NCBI GenBank assembly: GCA_965227945.1
Contig: CBDDGQ010000006.1
Location: 62,001-126,000 of the forward strand
Reading direction: 5' to 3'
DNA from: Azorhizobium sp965227945
GTDB lineage: Bacteria; Pseudomonadota; Alphaproteobacteria; Rhizobiales; Xanthobacteraceae
DNA: 64,000 bases
The position numbers and the translations under genes were made by a program. A model generated the notes under the pieces. The model worked only from the letters and a program-made list of their open reading frames with translations. It searched no databases and was not told where the DNA came from. Each line of letters begins with the position of its first letter. Positions within the stretch are counted from its first letter, which is position 1. Positions 51,381 to 60,525 of this stretch are shown piece by piece.

Positions 51381-54107
51381 ATGAATGCGCCGCTGACCAC
51401 GCCTCAGGCGATTGCCACCACCTGTCCCTATTGCGGCGTCGGTTGCGGCATCACCGCCACGCCGGACGGCCTGGGCGGGGCGCGGGTGGCGGGCGATGAG
51501 ACGCATCCGGCCAATCTCGGCCGCCTGTGCTCCAAGGGTGCGGCGCTGGGGGAAACCATCGGCCTCGACACCCGCCTGCTGCATCCCATGGTGCGGGGGG
51601 CGGACGGGGCGCTGGCCCGCGCCAGTTGGGACTCAGCGCTCGACCGCGCGGCGGACGGGTTCCGCGCCACGCTGGCCGCGCATGGGCCGCAGGCGGTGGC
51701 CTTCTATCTCTCCGGCCAGTTGCTCACCGAGGATTATTACGTCGCCAACAAACTGGCGAAGGGCTTCCTCGGCACCGCCCATGTGGACACCAATTCGCGC
51801 CTGTGCATGGCCTCCTCCGTGGCCGGCCACAAGCGCGCCTTCGGCTCCGATACGGTGCCGGGAAATTATGAGGATCTGGAGCAGGCCGACCTTCTGGTGC
51901 TCACCGGCTCCAACACCGCATGGTGCCATCCGGTGCTGTTCCGCCGCATGGTGGCGGCGCGGGCCGCGCGCGGCACCAAGATCGTGGTGATCGATCCCCG
52001 CCGCACCGCCACCGCGGATGAGGCGGATCTGTTCCTCCCCGTGGCCCACGGCACCGATACGCTCTTGTTCTCCGGCCTGCTGGTGCATCTGGCCGAGAGC
52101 GGCGCGCTCGATCCGGCCTATATCGCCGCGCATACGGAAGGCTTCGAGGGCGCCCTCGCCCAGGCCCGCGCCGCAGCCCCGGATCTCGCCACCACCGCCC
52201 GCGGCACCGGCCTGGCGCGGGAGGATGTGGCCCGCTTCTTCGATCTGTTCCGCGCTACGGCGCGCACCGTCACCTGCTATTCCCAAGGGGTGAACCAGGC
52301 GGCGCAGGGCACCGACAAGGTGGGCGCCATCCTGAATTGCCATCTGGCCACCGGCCGCATCGGGCGGCCGGGCATGGGGCCGTTTTCCCTCACTGGCCAG
52401 CCTAACGCCATGGGCGGGCGCGAGGTGGGCGGGCTCGCCAACCAACTGGCCGCCCACATGGGCTTTTCCCCGGCCGAGGTGGACCGGGTGCAGCGCTTCT
52501 GGGGCGCCCCGCACATGGCCCGCGCCGAGGGGCTGAAAGCGGTGGACATGTTCGCCGCCATCGAGCGCGGGGACATCAAGGCGCTGTGGGTGATGGGCAC
52601 CAACCCCGCCGTGAGCCTGCCCCGCGCCGATGCGGTGCGCGCAGCCCTGGCGGGCTTGGACCTGTTCGTGCTGTCGGAGAATGTCACCGGCACCGACACC
52701 GCGCTGGGCCGCCCGCACGTGCTGCTGCCGGCGCTCGCCTGGGGCGAGAAGAACGGCACGGTGACCAATTCCGAGCGCCGCATCTCCCGGCAGCGCCCGT
52801 TCCTGGCCCCCGCCGGCGAAGCCCGGCCGGACTGGTGGGCGCTCTCGCAGGTGGCCGCCCGCCTCGGCCATGGGGCGGGCTTTGCTTATAAAGGACCGGC
52901 GGAGATCTTCCGCGAGCATGCGGCGCTCTCGGCCTTCGAGAATGACGCAGAACTCGGGAGCCGCCGGGATTTCGATCTGTCCGGCCTCGCCGGGCTGTCG
53001 GATAGTGCCTACGAGACCCTCGCCCCGGTGCAATGGCCGGTGCGGGAAGCGGAGGGCGACGCCCCCAAAGGCACCGAGCGCCTGTTCGCGTCCGGGGGCT
53101 TCTTCACCGCCAACCGGCGGGCGACATTCATCCAGCCGGCGCCGGTGGCAGCGCCGCTGGTCTCCTCGGACTTTCCCTTCCTGCTCAACACCGGCCGCAT
53201 CCGCGACCAGTGGCACACCATGACCCGCACCGGCCTCTCGCCGCGCCTGGGCCGCCATGTGCCGGCGCCGTTCGTCGCGGTGCATCCGGACGATGCGGCG
53301 GGGCTCGGCCTCAGCGAGACTGGCCTTGCCGCCGTCACCTCCGCCCATGGGCGCGCGGTGCTGGAGGTGCGGCTCGATGCCGGACAGGCGCGCGGAACGG
53401 TGTTCGCGCCCATTCATTGGAGCGCGGCCACCGCCTCCGGCGGGCGCGTGGGCGCGCTGGTGCATCCGCGCACCGATCCGTTTTCCGGCCAGCCCGATGC
53501 CAAGGCGACCCCGGTGGCGATCGGCCCGGTGGCGGTGGGCGCCCAAGGCTTCCTGTTGGCGCGCGCGCGCCTGACGCCGCCCGAGGGCATGGATTGGGCG
53601 CGGGCGCGGCTGGAGGGCGGCCATGGCTGGCGCCTCACCGGGCCCGCCGACCCTGCCGCCTGGGCCGCCTTCGCGCGCGCCACCGCCGAGGCGGCCGGCG
53701 TGATGGACACGCTCGCCGAAATCACCGACATCGCGGGCGGACGCTACCGCGCCGCCGCCTTCAGCCCCTCCGGGGCGCTGGCCTTTGCCGTGGTGCTGGC
53801 CCCACCGGGCGAGGCCCCGCCCTGGGATGCCCTTGCCGGGCTGCTGGCGCAGGACGTGGTGAGCCCCACCGACCGCCGCGCCATTCTCTCCGCCCGCCGC
53901 GCCGACGGCACCGCGCCCGGCGGTCCTTTGGTGTGCGCCTGCTTCGGCGTGCCCCACGGCGCCATCGCGGCGGCCATCGCCGCCGGCGCCCGCGACACGG
54001 CGGCGATCGGCACCGCGCTCAAGGCCGGCACCAATTGTGGATCCTGCCTGCCGGAACTGCGGCGGATGCTGAGCGAGACCCGCGCCTCGCAGCCTGTCCC
54101 GGCTTGA
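51381..54107 (+). CDS. nasA: NasA, assimilatory nitrate reductase catalytic subunit
   Basis: Cytoplasmic molybdopterin (bis-MGD) enzyme that reduces nitrate to nitrite. The 908-residue protein has the N-terminal [4Fe-4S] motif 'CPYCGVGCGI' with a fourth Cys in 'RLCSKGA', the MGD-binding regions 'TNSRLCMASSVAGHKRAFG' and 'LTGSNTAWCHPVL', 'MGTNPAVSLPRAD', and a C-terminal BFD-like [2Fe-2S] domain ('CACFGVPHG' and 'TNCGSCLPEL'). The ATG at 51381 is preferred over one at 51360 because AGGA lies upstream. It is the last gene of the nitrate operon, 123 bases after the reductase gene. Confidence 0.95.
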   Translation: MNAPLTTPQAIATTCPYCGVGCGITATPDGLGGARVAGDETHPANLGRLCSKGAALGETIGLDTRLLHPMVRGADGALARASWDSALDRAADGFRATLAAHGPQAVAFYLSGQLLTEDYYVANKLAKGFLGTAHVDTNSRLCMASSVAGHKRAFGSDTVPGNYEDLEQADLLVLTGSNTAWCHPVLFRRMVAARAARGTKIVVIDPRRTATADEADLFLPVAHGTDTLLFSGLLVHLAESGALDPAYIAAHTEGFEGALAQARAAAPDLATTARGTGLAREDVARFFDLFRATARTVTCYSQGVNQAAQGTDKVGAILNCHLATGRIGRPGMGPFSLTGQPNAMGGREVGGLANQLAAHMGFSPAEVDRVQRFWGAPHMARAEGLKAVDMFAAIERGDIKALWVMGTNPAVSLPRADAVRAALAGLDLFVLSENVTGTDTALGRPHVLLPALAWGEKNGTVTNSERRISRQRPFLAPAGEARPDWWALSQVAARLGHGAGFAYKGPAEIFREHAALSAFENDAELGSRRDFDLSGLAGLSDSAYETLAPVQWPVREAEGDAPKGTERLFASGGFFTANRRATFIQPAPVAAPLVSSDFPFLLNTGRIRDQWHTMTRTGLSPRLGRHVPAPFVAVHPDDAAGLGLSETGLAAVTSAHGRAVLEVRLDAGQARGTVFAPIHWSAATASGGRVGALVHPRTDPFSGQPDAKATPVAIGPVAVGAQGFLLARARLTPPEGMDWARARLEGGHGWRLTGPADPAAWAAFARATAEAAGVMDTLAEITDIAGGRYRAAAFSPSGALAFAVVLAPPGEAPPWDALAGLLAQDVVSPTDRRAILSARRADGTAPGGPLVCACFGVPHGAIAAAIAAGARDTAAIGTALKAGTNCGSCLPELRRMLSETRASQPVPA

Positions 54108-54198
54108 GGGATCGCCTCTCGCACCCGACGCGCCTGCCCTCGGCTGCCCGCCTGCCGGTGGCAGACAGGCGCGTTGCCACGCCAGACGCGCCATGGAC

Positions 54199-54229
54199 GA
54201 AAAAAAGCCGGACGCCTGCGCGCCCGGCT
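54199..54229 (-). terminator. Intrinsic terminator of ppa
   Basis: On the minus strand AGCCGG and CCGGCT form a stem around a 12-base GC-rich loop that can pair further, followed by seven T residues. It lies about 50 bases after the ppa stop and between the convergent nasA and ppa genes. Confidence 0.8.
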
Positions 54230-54281
54230 CGATATCGTCAGCTTGACCTTGGCCGGCGCCCCGAGAGGCGCCCGGGCCGCC

Positions 54282-54815
54282 TCAGCCCTTGGCCTTGGCG
54301 CGCTCGATGCCTTCGAGGATCAGCTTGTGCGCTTCGGCGGCATCGCCCCAGCGCAGGATCTTCACCCATTTGTTGGGCTCCAGATCCTTGTAGTGCTCGA
54401 AGAAATGCTCGATCTGCTTCAGCGTGATGTCGGCCAGATCGGTGTAGGTGACCACCGAATCGTAGCGCTTGGTCAGCTTGGAGCTGGGCACGCCGATGAT
54501 CTTCTCATCCACGCCGCTCTCGTCTTCCATCAGCAGCACGCCGACCGGACGCACCGACATGACCGCGCCCGGCACGATGGCGCGGGTGTTGGCAATCAGC
54601 ACGTCGCACGGGTCGCCGTCACCGGACAGGGTGTGCGGGATGAAGCCGTAATTCCCCGGATACCGCATGGCGGTGTAGAGGAAGCGGTCCACGAACAGGG
54701 CGCCGGACTCCTTGTCCATCTCATACTTGATCGGCTCGCCGCCGATCGGAACCTCGATCACCACATTCACGTCATGGGGCGGGTTCTTGCCGATCGGGAT
54801 CGCTTCGATACGCAT
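54282..54815 (-). CDS. ppa: Inorganic pyrophosphatase (class I)
   Basis: Soluble Mg-dependent pyrophosphatase of 177 residues, hexameric in relatives. 'KYEMDKESGALFVDRFLYTAM', 'YPGNYGFIPHTLSGDGDPCDVLI' with the D-G-D-P-x-D metal site, and 'DEKIIGVP' are all present. The start at 54815 and the length are as expected. A terminator follows. The upstream neighbour on the same strand is a GNAT gene. Confidence 0.97.
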   Translation of the reverse strand: MRIEAIPIGKNPPHDVNVVIEVPIGGEPIKYEMDKESGALFVDRFLYTAMRYPGNYGFIPHTLSGDGDPCDVLIANTRAIVPGAVMSVRPVGVLLMEDESGVDEKIIGVPSSKLTKRYDSVVTYTDLADITLKQIEHFFEHYKDLEPNKWVKILRWGDAAEAHKLILEGIERAKAKG

Positions 54816-54864
54816 GGGTGTGGGCTCGCTTGCAGCTTAAGGGGTCCGCCTTTGATGCGGCGTG

Positions 54865-55374
54865 CTACCGCTGCCAACCGAAAGCGGTCTTGTCCAGGGT
54901 TTTCCCGCCGAAGCGCTCGGTGGAGGCTGCGACCGGTTGCCCCCCCAGCGCCTCGTAAAAACCGATGGCCGGCCGGTTGTCCGCCAGCGCCCACACCACC
55001 AGACCGTTCAGCCCGGCCAGTTGCAGATCGCGCCGGGCGGCGGAAAACAGCCGTTGTCCGAAGCCCAGCCCCTGATAGACCGGCTTGAGATAGATTTCGT
55101 AGATCTCGCCGCCATAGGGCAGGCTCTTGGCGCGGTTGCCACCGTAATTGGTGTAGCCGGCCACATCGTCGCCCACCAGCAGCACGGAGATGCGGCTGCC
55201 GCGGCGGATGGCTGACTGCCACCACTGCGGGCCGCGCCGCTCCACCATCTTCTCCAGTTCCACACCGGGGATCAGGCCGCGATAGGCCGTGCGCCATGCC
55301 GCATCATGGATGTCCGCGATGGCTGGAGCATCTTGCGGTTTGGCCCGGCGGATCTCGATGAGGCCTGTACTCAT
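54865..55374 (-). CDS. GNAT family N-acetyltransferase
   Basis: Acetyl-CoA dependent acyltransferase of 169 residues. 'IRRAKPQDAPAIADIHDAAWRTAYRGLIP' is the typical N-terminal helix region, and the acetyl-CoA loop is 'LKPVYQGLGFGQRLFSAAR' (Q/R-x-x-G-x-G/A), followed by 'VWALADNRPAIGFYEALGG'. The substrate is unknown. It precedes ppa by 49 bases on the same strand and may be cotranscribed. Confidence 0.85.
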   Translation of the reverse strand: MSTGLIEIRRAKPQDAPAIADIHDAAWRTAYRGLIPGVELEKMVERRGPQWWQSAIRRGSRISVLLVGDDVAGYTNYGGNRAKSLPYGGEIYEIYLKPVYQGLGFGQRLFSAARRDLQLAGLNGLVVWALADNRPAIGFYEALGGQPVAASTERFGGKTLDKTAFGWQR

Positions 55375-55623
55375 GGCGCAATGGAAGCAAGAATGTTCGC
55401 GCTCTTCAAGGGGCGTGAGCGTCACGCGGCAGCTCCGTCCACCGCAGCGCCCGGTCCAGAGCCCGGGTTCTGCCCTGGTGAGACGGCAAAAAATGTAACG
55501 ATCTCAAAGCGTGACGGGTCGAGACGCAGCCGCTGTTCACCTCTCCGGGAAACTGCTCTAAGGATGGGGCGCGAGCCCCGCCAGGGCGCCTCGCGCCACG
55601 TCCCCGCCCCCGCAGCGAGCGCC

Positions 55624-55938
55624 ATGATCCGTTTTCTGTTTCGTTTCACCGGCTTCTGGCTCATGGCCGGCGCCTTCGTGGCGCTGGTGGTGGACGGCAC
55701 CCGCTCCATCGCCGCGACCGAGATCGTCTTCACCTCCGCCCTCGCGGCCTGGACCGGCCTGTCGCCGGCCACCTTCGACATGGCCAAGGCGAAGCTGACC
55801 GCCGTGTCGCCTTTGGCGTGGAGTTCTGCGGCACTCCCGGTGTTGTCGCTACCGCTGTTCCTGCTGCTCGGCGTGGTGGGTGTCGTGTTTCTGGCCATCG
55901 GGCGGGTGCCGGAGCGGTCGCCCTACGAGGCCGGCTGA
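55624..55938 (+). CDS. Small two-helix membrane protein
   Basis: A 104-residue inner-membrane protein with one hydrophobic segment at about residues 7-25 and another at about 70-92. 'FLFRFTGFWLMAGAFVALVVDGTRSIAA' resembles a family widespread in Hyphomicrobiales that is sometimes labelled PetM-like; I regard that label as unreliable. Function unknown. It ends 76 bases before msrA on the same strand. Confidence 0.7.
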   Translation: MIRFLFRFTGFWLMAGAFVALVVDGTRSIAATEIVFTSALAAWTGLSPATFDMAKAKLTAVSPLAWSSAALPVLSLPLFLLLGVVGVVFLAIGRVPERSPYEAG

Positions 55939-56014
55939 CCCGATCGGCGCAGCGCGCCCCTCGCAACCGGACGGGTGCATCCCCATATCTGCGGTCGAGA
56001 TAAGGAGCGCCACC

Positions 56015-56671
56015 ATGTTCTGGTCGAAGAAGCCCCTGGACCTGCCTACCGCCGAGAGCGCCTTGCCGGGCCGCCCGGACGCCCTGCCCACCGCCCGCCT
56101 GCACCATGTGAACCAAAATCCGCTCAAGGGGCCCTATCCCGAGGGCTCTGCCACCGCCATCTTCGCTCTGGGCTGCTTCTGGGGCGCCGAGCGGGTGTTC
56201 TGGCAGACCCCCGGCGTGTGGGTGACCGCCGTCGGCTATGTGGCCGGGCACACCCCCAACCCCACGTACGAGGAAGTGTGCAGCGGTCGCACCGCGCATA
56301 CGGAAGCCGTGCTGGTGGTCTATGACCCTGCGGTGGTGACCTATGCGGAGTTGGTGCGCCTGTTCTTCGAGAGCCATGACCCCACCCAGGGCATGCAGCA
56401 GGGCAATGACGTCGGCACGCAGTACCGTTCCGGCATCTATGGCGGCAGCCCCGCCGAGGTCGCCGAAGCCAGGGCGGTGCGGGACGCCTATCAGGGCGCG
56501 CTGAAGGCCCGCGGGCTGGGGGCGATCACCACCGAGATCATCGACGGCGGGCCGTTCTATTTCGCCGAGGATTATCACCAACAGTACCTGTCGAAGAACC
56601 CGCGCGGCTATTGCGGGCTCGGCGGCACCGGCGTCTCCTGCCCGATCGGGGTGGGCGTCGCCGCCCAGTGA
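56015..56671 (+). CDS. msrA: Peptide-methionine (S)-S-oxide reductase MsrA
   Basis: Repairs oxidised methionine (S-sulfoxide). The 218-residue protein has catalytic Cys54 in 'FALGCFWGAERVFW', 'GYVAGHTPNPTYEEVCSGRTAHTEAV', 'HDPTQGMQQGNDVGTQYRS', and resolving cysteines near the C-terminus ('GYCGLGGTGVSCPIG'). The N-terminal 45 residues are the extension common in longer MsrA proteins. AAGGAG precedes the ATG. Confidence 0.96.
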   Translation: MFWSKKPLDLPTAESALPGRPDALPTARLHHVNQNPLKGPYPEGSATAIFALGCFWGAERVFWQTPGVWVTAVGYVAGHTPNPTYEEVCSGRTAHTEAVLVVYDPAVVTYAELVRLFFESHDPTQGMQQGNDVGTQYRSGIYGGSPAEVAEARAVRDAYQGALKARGLGAITTEIIDGGPFYFAEDYHQQYLSKNPRGYCGLGGTGVSCPIGVGVAAQ

Positions 56672-56819
56672 CGTCTGGCGCGGTCGGGGTCCGCTCCGGC
56701 CGCGCTGCCTTTGGGGAGCCGATGAAAATCGGCGCGTTTGGGGGCCGGGACTGGACGGGGCGCTTCAACTGACGCGCGACTTGCTCTAAGCGGGAATGTC
56801 CGTTTCAGGAGCCCCCTCG

Positions 56820-57515
56820 ATGGCCAATCCCAGCTTTGTCATTTCGGCCCCGCCTGCCCCCACCTTGCCGGTGGTGGGCTCCGATGCCGTCTTCCCCGTG
56901 CATCGCATCTATTGCGTCGGGCGCAACTTCGCCGACCACGCCATCGAGATGGGCCACGATCCCAATCGCGAGCCGCCCTTCTTCTTCCAGAAGAACCCGG
57001 ACAATCTGGTGCTGTCGGGCGCCACCATCCCCTATCCCAAGCGCTCGGCTGACGTGCATTACGAGATCGAGCTGGTGGTGGCGCTGAAGACCGGCGGCGA
57101 GGATATCCCGCTGGAGAGCGCCCTCGACCATGTCTACGGTTACGGGGTGGGCATCGACCTCACCCGCCGCGACCTGCAGGGCGAAGCCAAGAAGCTGGGT
57201 CGGCCATGGGAAGTGGGCAAGGCGTTCGAACAGTCCGCCCCCGCCACCGCTCTGGTGCCGGCCAGCGTCATCGGCCATCCCGATGCCGGCCGGATCTGGC
57301 TGTCCGTCAATGGCGACGTGAAGCAGGACGGCGACCTCAACATGATGATCTGGAAGGTGCCGGAGATGATCGCCACGCTCTCCACGCTGTTCAAGCTGGA
57401 GCCGGGCGACCTGATTTTCGCCGGTACCCCTGCCGGCGTCGGCCCGCTCAAGTCCGGTGACGTGCTGAAGGGCGGCGTCGCGGGGGTGGCCGAGCTGGAC
57501 ATCACCATCGGCTGA
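56820..57515 (+). CDS. Fumarylacetoacetate hydrolase family protein
   Basis: Metal-dependent hydrolase or isomerase of 231 residues. 'IYCVGRNFADHAIEMG', 'FFFQKNPDNLV', 'VHYEIELVVAL' and 'GYGVGIDLTRRDLQ' give the E-x-E...D metal site of the FAH family, and 'GDLIFAGTPAGVGPL' is the conserved C-terminal loop. Members include fumarylpyruvate and acylpyruvate hydrolases; with no aromatic catabolic genes nearby an acylpyruvase or oxaloacetate-related role is possible. The ATG at 56820 has CAGGAG upstream; an ATG at 56796 is in frame but less likely. Confidence 0.88.
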   Translation: MANPSFVISAPPAPTLPVVGSDAVFPVHRIYCVGRNFADHAIEMGHDPNREPPFFFQKNPDNLVLSGATIPYPKRSADVHYEIELVVALKTGGEDIPLESALDHVYGYGVGIDLTRRDLQGEAKKLGRPWEVGKAFEQSAPATALVPASVIGHPDAGRIWLSVNGDVKQDGDLNMMIWKVPEMIATLSTLFKLEPGDLIFAGTPAGVGPLKSGDVLKGGVAGVAELDITIG

Positions 57516-57522
57516 CCTAAGG

Positions 57523-58416
57523 TCAGGAACCATCCAGCGGGCGGCAGACGAAGTCGACGAAAGCGTCGGCCGCCCGCGAGCGATAGCGCTCCCCATGGTG
57601 CAGCACGAAGAAGCTGCGCGGCGGGAAACTCAGCGGCAGCGCCCGCAACGTCCCTGCCTGCAACCCGGCCTCCGCCACCAGGCGGGAGATCACCGTGGCG
57701 CCGGCGCCCGCAGCCACCGCGCTCAGCACCGCCTCATTGGACGGCAGCTCGAACACCACCTGGATGTCCGCCACCGCCAGGCCCAGGCGCTGGCAGGCGG
57801 CCTCGAACATCTGGCGTGTGCCGGACCCCATTTCCCGCAGCACGAAGGGCATGGCGGCCACATCCTGCGGCAGCAGGCGGGCACCCCGGCCCCACGGCGA
57901 CTGGGCGCCCACCACCAGCACCAAGGTGTCGCCCGGCACCCGGCGACGCACCACCAGCGGTTCCGCCACCTCGCCTTCCACAAAGCCCAGATCGGCGGCC
58001 CCATCGCGCACCGCTGCCGCCACCTGGCTGGTGTTGCCGATGCTCAGCGGCAGCGCGATCTGCGGATACAGGGTGCGAAACCCCTGCATGCGCGGCGCCA
58101 GCCAGTAATTGGCGATGGTTTGGCTGGCGGAGAGTGTCAGCGTGCCGCGCTCCAGCCCGCTGAGGTCGGACAGCGCATTGCGCGCCTGCGCCACCCGCTG
58201 GAGAATGCCCTGCGCTTCTCCCACGAACAGCCGGCCGGCGGCGGTCAGCTCGATGTGCCGACCCACCCGGTCGAAAAGCTTCTGGCCGCAGCTGGCTTCC
58301 AGGGCGGCCACCGAGGCGCTGACCGCCGATTGCGTCATATGCAGCGCCTCGGCGGCGCGGGTCATGTGCAGATGACCGGCCACCGCCACGAACACGCGCA
58401 GCTGGTCGAGGGTCAT
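57523..58416 (-). CDS. LysR family transcriptional regulator
   Basis: A 297-residue regulator with an N-terminal winged helix ('MTLDQLRVFVAVAGHLHMTRAAEALHMTQ' type, residues 1-60) and a periplasmic-binding-protein-like effector domain. The sequence pattern ('GTLTLSASQTIANYWLAPRM', 'LPSNEAVLSAVAAGAGATVIS') resembles the CysB/YeiE-like group. It lies 19 bases downstream of the yeiH-like gene on the same strand, so it is probably cotranscribed and controls that gene. Confidence 0.9.
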   Translation of the reverse strand: MTLDQLRVFVAVAGHLHMTRAAEALHMTQSAVSASVAALEASCGQKLFDRVGRHIELTAAGRLFVGEAQGILQRVAQARNALSDLSGLERGTLTLSASQTIANYWLAPRMQGFRTLYPQIALPLSIGNTSQVAAAVRDGAADLGFVEGEVAEPLVVRRRVPGDTLVLVVGAQSPWGRGARLLPQDVAAMPFVLREMGSGTRQMFEAACQRLGLAVADIQVVFELPSNEAVLSAVAAGAGATVISRLVAEAGLQAGTLRALPLSFPPRSFFVLHHGERYRSRAADAFVDFVCRPLDGS

Positions 58417-58435
58417 GGCGCGCGCTCCGCTGCCC

Positions 58436-59482
58436 TCACCCCAGCAGGCGGGGCGACAGCCAGATCAGCACGAAGCTCAAGCTGGACACGAACAGCCACG
58501 CCAGGGTGCCCAGCGCCAGGGGCCGCCAGCCGCGGGCCTTGAGCTTGCGCACGTCGGTCTCCAGGCCCATGGCGGCCAGCGAGATCGCCAGCAGGACCGT
58601 GGTGACGGGGGCGACCGTGGCATTCACCGTCGGCGGCAGGATGCCGAGGCTGTTGATGACGATCATCACCAGGAAGCCGAGGATGAACCACGGCACCGGC
58701 GGTGCGGCCACATGGCCGTCGGCGCCGGCGGCGCGGGCCCGGCGGGTGGCGGCAAAGCCCAGCGCCAGAACCAGCGGCGCCAGCAGGATCACCCGGTTGA
58801 GCTTGGCGATGGTGCCGAACTCGCCCGCCGCCTGCCCGCCCTGGAAGGCCGCCGCGACCACCTGGGCGATCTCGTGGATGGAGGCCCCCGCCCACAGCCC
58901 ATAGGCGTGGGCATCGAAGCCGGTGAACGGCAGCAGCGCCGGATACAGGAACATGGACAGCGAGCCGAACACGGTCACGCAGGCCACCGCATAGGCCACG
59001 TCCTCGTCCGAGGCGCGGGTGACGGTGTTGGTGGCGATCACCGCCGAGGCGCCGCACACCGCGGTGCCGGCCGCAATCAGCTCCGACAGCTGCGGATCCA
59101 CCCCCACCAGGCGCCCCAGCCAGCGGGTGACGAAGAAGGTCGCCACCAACACCACCACGACGATGACCAGGCCATCCAGTCCCACCGTGCGCACCTGGGT
59201 GAAGGTGAGTTGCAGCCCCAGCAGCACGATGGCGAACCGCAGGATGCGCCGCATGGCGAACTTCACCCCGGGGAGGGCCATCCTGGGGGTCCCCACCAGA
59301 TTGTGGAAGGCCATGCCGAGGAAAATGGACACCACCAGCGGGCTGAGCACGGCGACATCCAGCACCGCGCGCAGGCCATACGCGAGCGCCACCACGGCCG
59401 CGGTGAGCAACAGGCCGGGCAAAAGGGCGATGACGGTTTGCAGCGGCGATGGAACGGCGGGCACGGCAGCGGGCGTGGACAT
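58436..59482 (-). CDS. YeiH/UPF0324 family putative anion exporter
   Basis: Polytopic membrane protein of 348 residues with about ten helices. 'VVSIFLGMAFHNLVG', 'LLGLQLTFTQV', 'AAGTAVCGASAVIATNTV' and 'GASIHEIAQVVAAAF' are typical UPF0324 sequences. Relatives are proposed to export sulfate or sulfite released in taurine or sulfite metabolism; the ion here is not known. The ATG at 59482 begins the conserved protein; the frame is open a little further upstream. It forms a pair with the LysR gene. Confidence 0.85.
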   Translation of the reverse strand: MSTPAAVPAVPSPLQTVIALLPGLLLTAAVVALAYGLRAVLDVAVLSPLVVSIFLGMAFHNLVGTPRMALPGVKFAMRRILRFAIVLLGLQLTFTQVRTVGLDGLVIVVVVLVATFFVTRWLGRLVGVDPQLSELIAAGTAVCGASAVIATNTVTRASDEDVAYAVACVTVFGSLSMFLYPALLPFTGFDAHAYGLWAGASIHEIAQVVAAAFQGGQAAGEFGTIAKLNRVILLAPLVLALGFAATRRARAAGADGHVAAPPVPWFILGFLVMIVINSLGILPPTVNATVAPVTTVLLAISLAAMGLETDVRKLKARGWRPLALGTLAWLFVSSLSFVLIWLSPRLLG

Positions 59483-59787
59483 GGAGGACCTCGTTTTGCG
59501 CCACCAACATCTGCCGTTTCCTTCACAAGACAATGGAATTATTTTTCTACAATTCAGTGATGAAATCGATCAGTTTCTCTCCCGCTCGGCCGCGCCCGAT
59601 CCTCGGTTGCTGCCGGGCGCGGATTGGCGCCGCATCACGCCATCGATAAAAAAATGACGGTATTTCAATGGCCTCGCTCACGCCTGCAAGTTGCAGCGCG
59701 AAAGATTTTTTCTCCGGCCAAGCTGGAACGGGCCCAGGGTCAAGCGGTTGGTTGAGCAAGGCATGGGGAAAACCGAGGAGACACACC
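59483..59787. other. Intergenic region between yeiH and the KGG gene
   Basis: About 305 bases with an A+T-rich patch near 59528-59570 that is unusual for this window and probably holds the yeiH promoter and the LysR site, although I cannot define the exact boxes. The right end contains the EcfG-like promoter of the KGG gene. No supportable gene. Confidence 0.5.
59725..59749 (+). promoter_or_regulatory. EcfG-like promoter of the KGG gene
   Basis: GGAAC (59725-59729), 16 bases, GGTT (59746-59749). The alphaproteobacterial general-stress sigma factor EcfG recognises GGAAC-N16/17-CGTT; one base of the -10 box differs. Transcription would start about 30 bases before the KGG start codon. Confidence 0.6.
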
Positions 59788-60093
59788 ATGGCAAACGATC
59801 AGCGTGGCACCGACCAACGCGGCGGCCCGGGTAACGACGCCAACGATCCCAAGCACGCCAACAAGGCCGATCAAAAGGGGGTCCAGCACGGCGGCCAGAC
59901 GCCCGGGGGCCAGCAGAGCCAGACCGGCGCCGATTCCCGTCAGCAGGGCGGCGCGGGCAACTTCAGCCAGGATCCCTCTCGCGCGGCGCAGGCCGGTCAG
60001 AAGGGTGGGCAGAATGTGCCCGACGACAAGCGCTCCTTCTCGCAGGATCCGGACCTGGCATCCGACGCCGGCCGCAAGGGTGGCCAGCGCTAG
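59788..60093 (+). CDS. KGG-repeat stress-induced protein
   Basis: Very hydrophilic 101-residue protein, rich in Gln, Gly, Asp and Lys, with the 'QKGGQN' and 'RKGGQR' motifs and 'FSQDPSRAAQAGQKGG' / 'FSQDPDLASDAGRKGG' repeats of the KGG (con-10-like) family. Members are intrinsically disordered and accumulate under desiccation or general stress. GAGGAGAC precedes the ATG. An EcfG-like promoter upstream and a terminator downstream make it a single-gene unit. Confidence 0.88.
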   Translation: MANDQRGTDQRGGPGNDANDPKHANKADQKGVQHGGQTPGGQQSQTGADSRQQGGAGNFSQDPSRAAQAGQKGGQNVPDDKRSFSQDPDLASDAGRKGGQR

Positions 60094-60208
60094 ATCCAGT
60101 GCGTGCCCGCGATGGGTCGTTCTCCCCATCTGTAGGCGCTGCGCTTGCAGGCCGCACCGCGTGACACAAAGGCGGTGCGAAAGTCCGGAAACGATAGTCA
60201 CTGACATT

Positions 60209-60241
60209 GCCGGTTCGGGGTGGTCCCGGACCGGCCTTTTT
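60209..60241 (+). terminator. Intrinsic terminator downstream of the KGG gene
   Basis: GCCGGTTCGGG and CCCGGACCGGC form an 11-base-pair stem (one G-U pair) around a five-base loop, followed by five T residues. It lies about 115 bases after the KGG stop. Confidence 0.85.
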
Positions 60242-60321
60242 GCTGCCTGAGCCCCCGACACTCGGCAGCGCCGGCAGGACCGCGATCTATCGCGAAATAT
60301 GATTCTTTTTTGCTGGTCTCT

Positions 60322-60346
60322 GGAACCAAACCTGTCGGCGGGCGTT
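60322..60346 (+). promoter_or_regulatory. EcfG-like promoter upstream of the DUF982-like gene
   Basis: GGAAC (60322-60326), 16 bases, CGTT (60343-60346): an exact match to the EcfG general-stress consensus. The next gene begins 180 bases downstream, so the transcript would have a long leader. Confidence 0.65.
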
Positions 60347-60525
60347 TTCGCCTTTGGCAGTGGTCCGCAGGATCGCGTGCACATGCCAGGATGCCCGACG
60401 GCCCGCGGGGGGCGGAGGGTGGTTAGGTCACGCGAGGGCGAGCGTTGGTTCCCCAATCGTACCCGTTGTCAGACGTGCCTGTAACAAGAAGAAGCCCGGC
60501 CAGACCACTGTCACGGGAGGAAACC

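Larger units (their letters stand above)
60094..60525. other. Intergenic region after the KGG gene
   Basis: About 430 bases without a supportable gene. It holds the KGG-gene terminator (60209-60241) and an EcfG-like promoter (60322-60346) followed by an unusually long leader of about 170 bases before the next gene. Confidence 0.5.
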
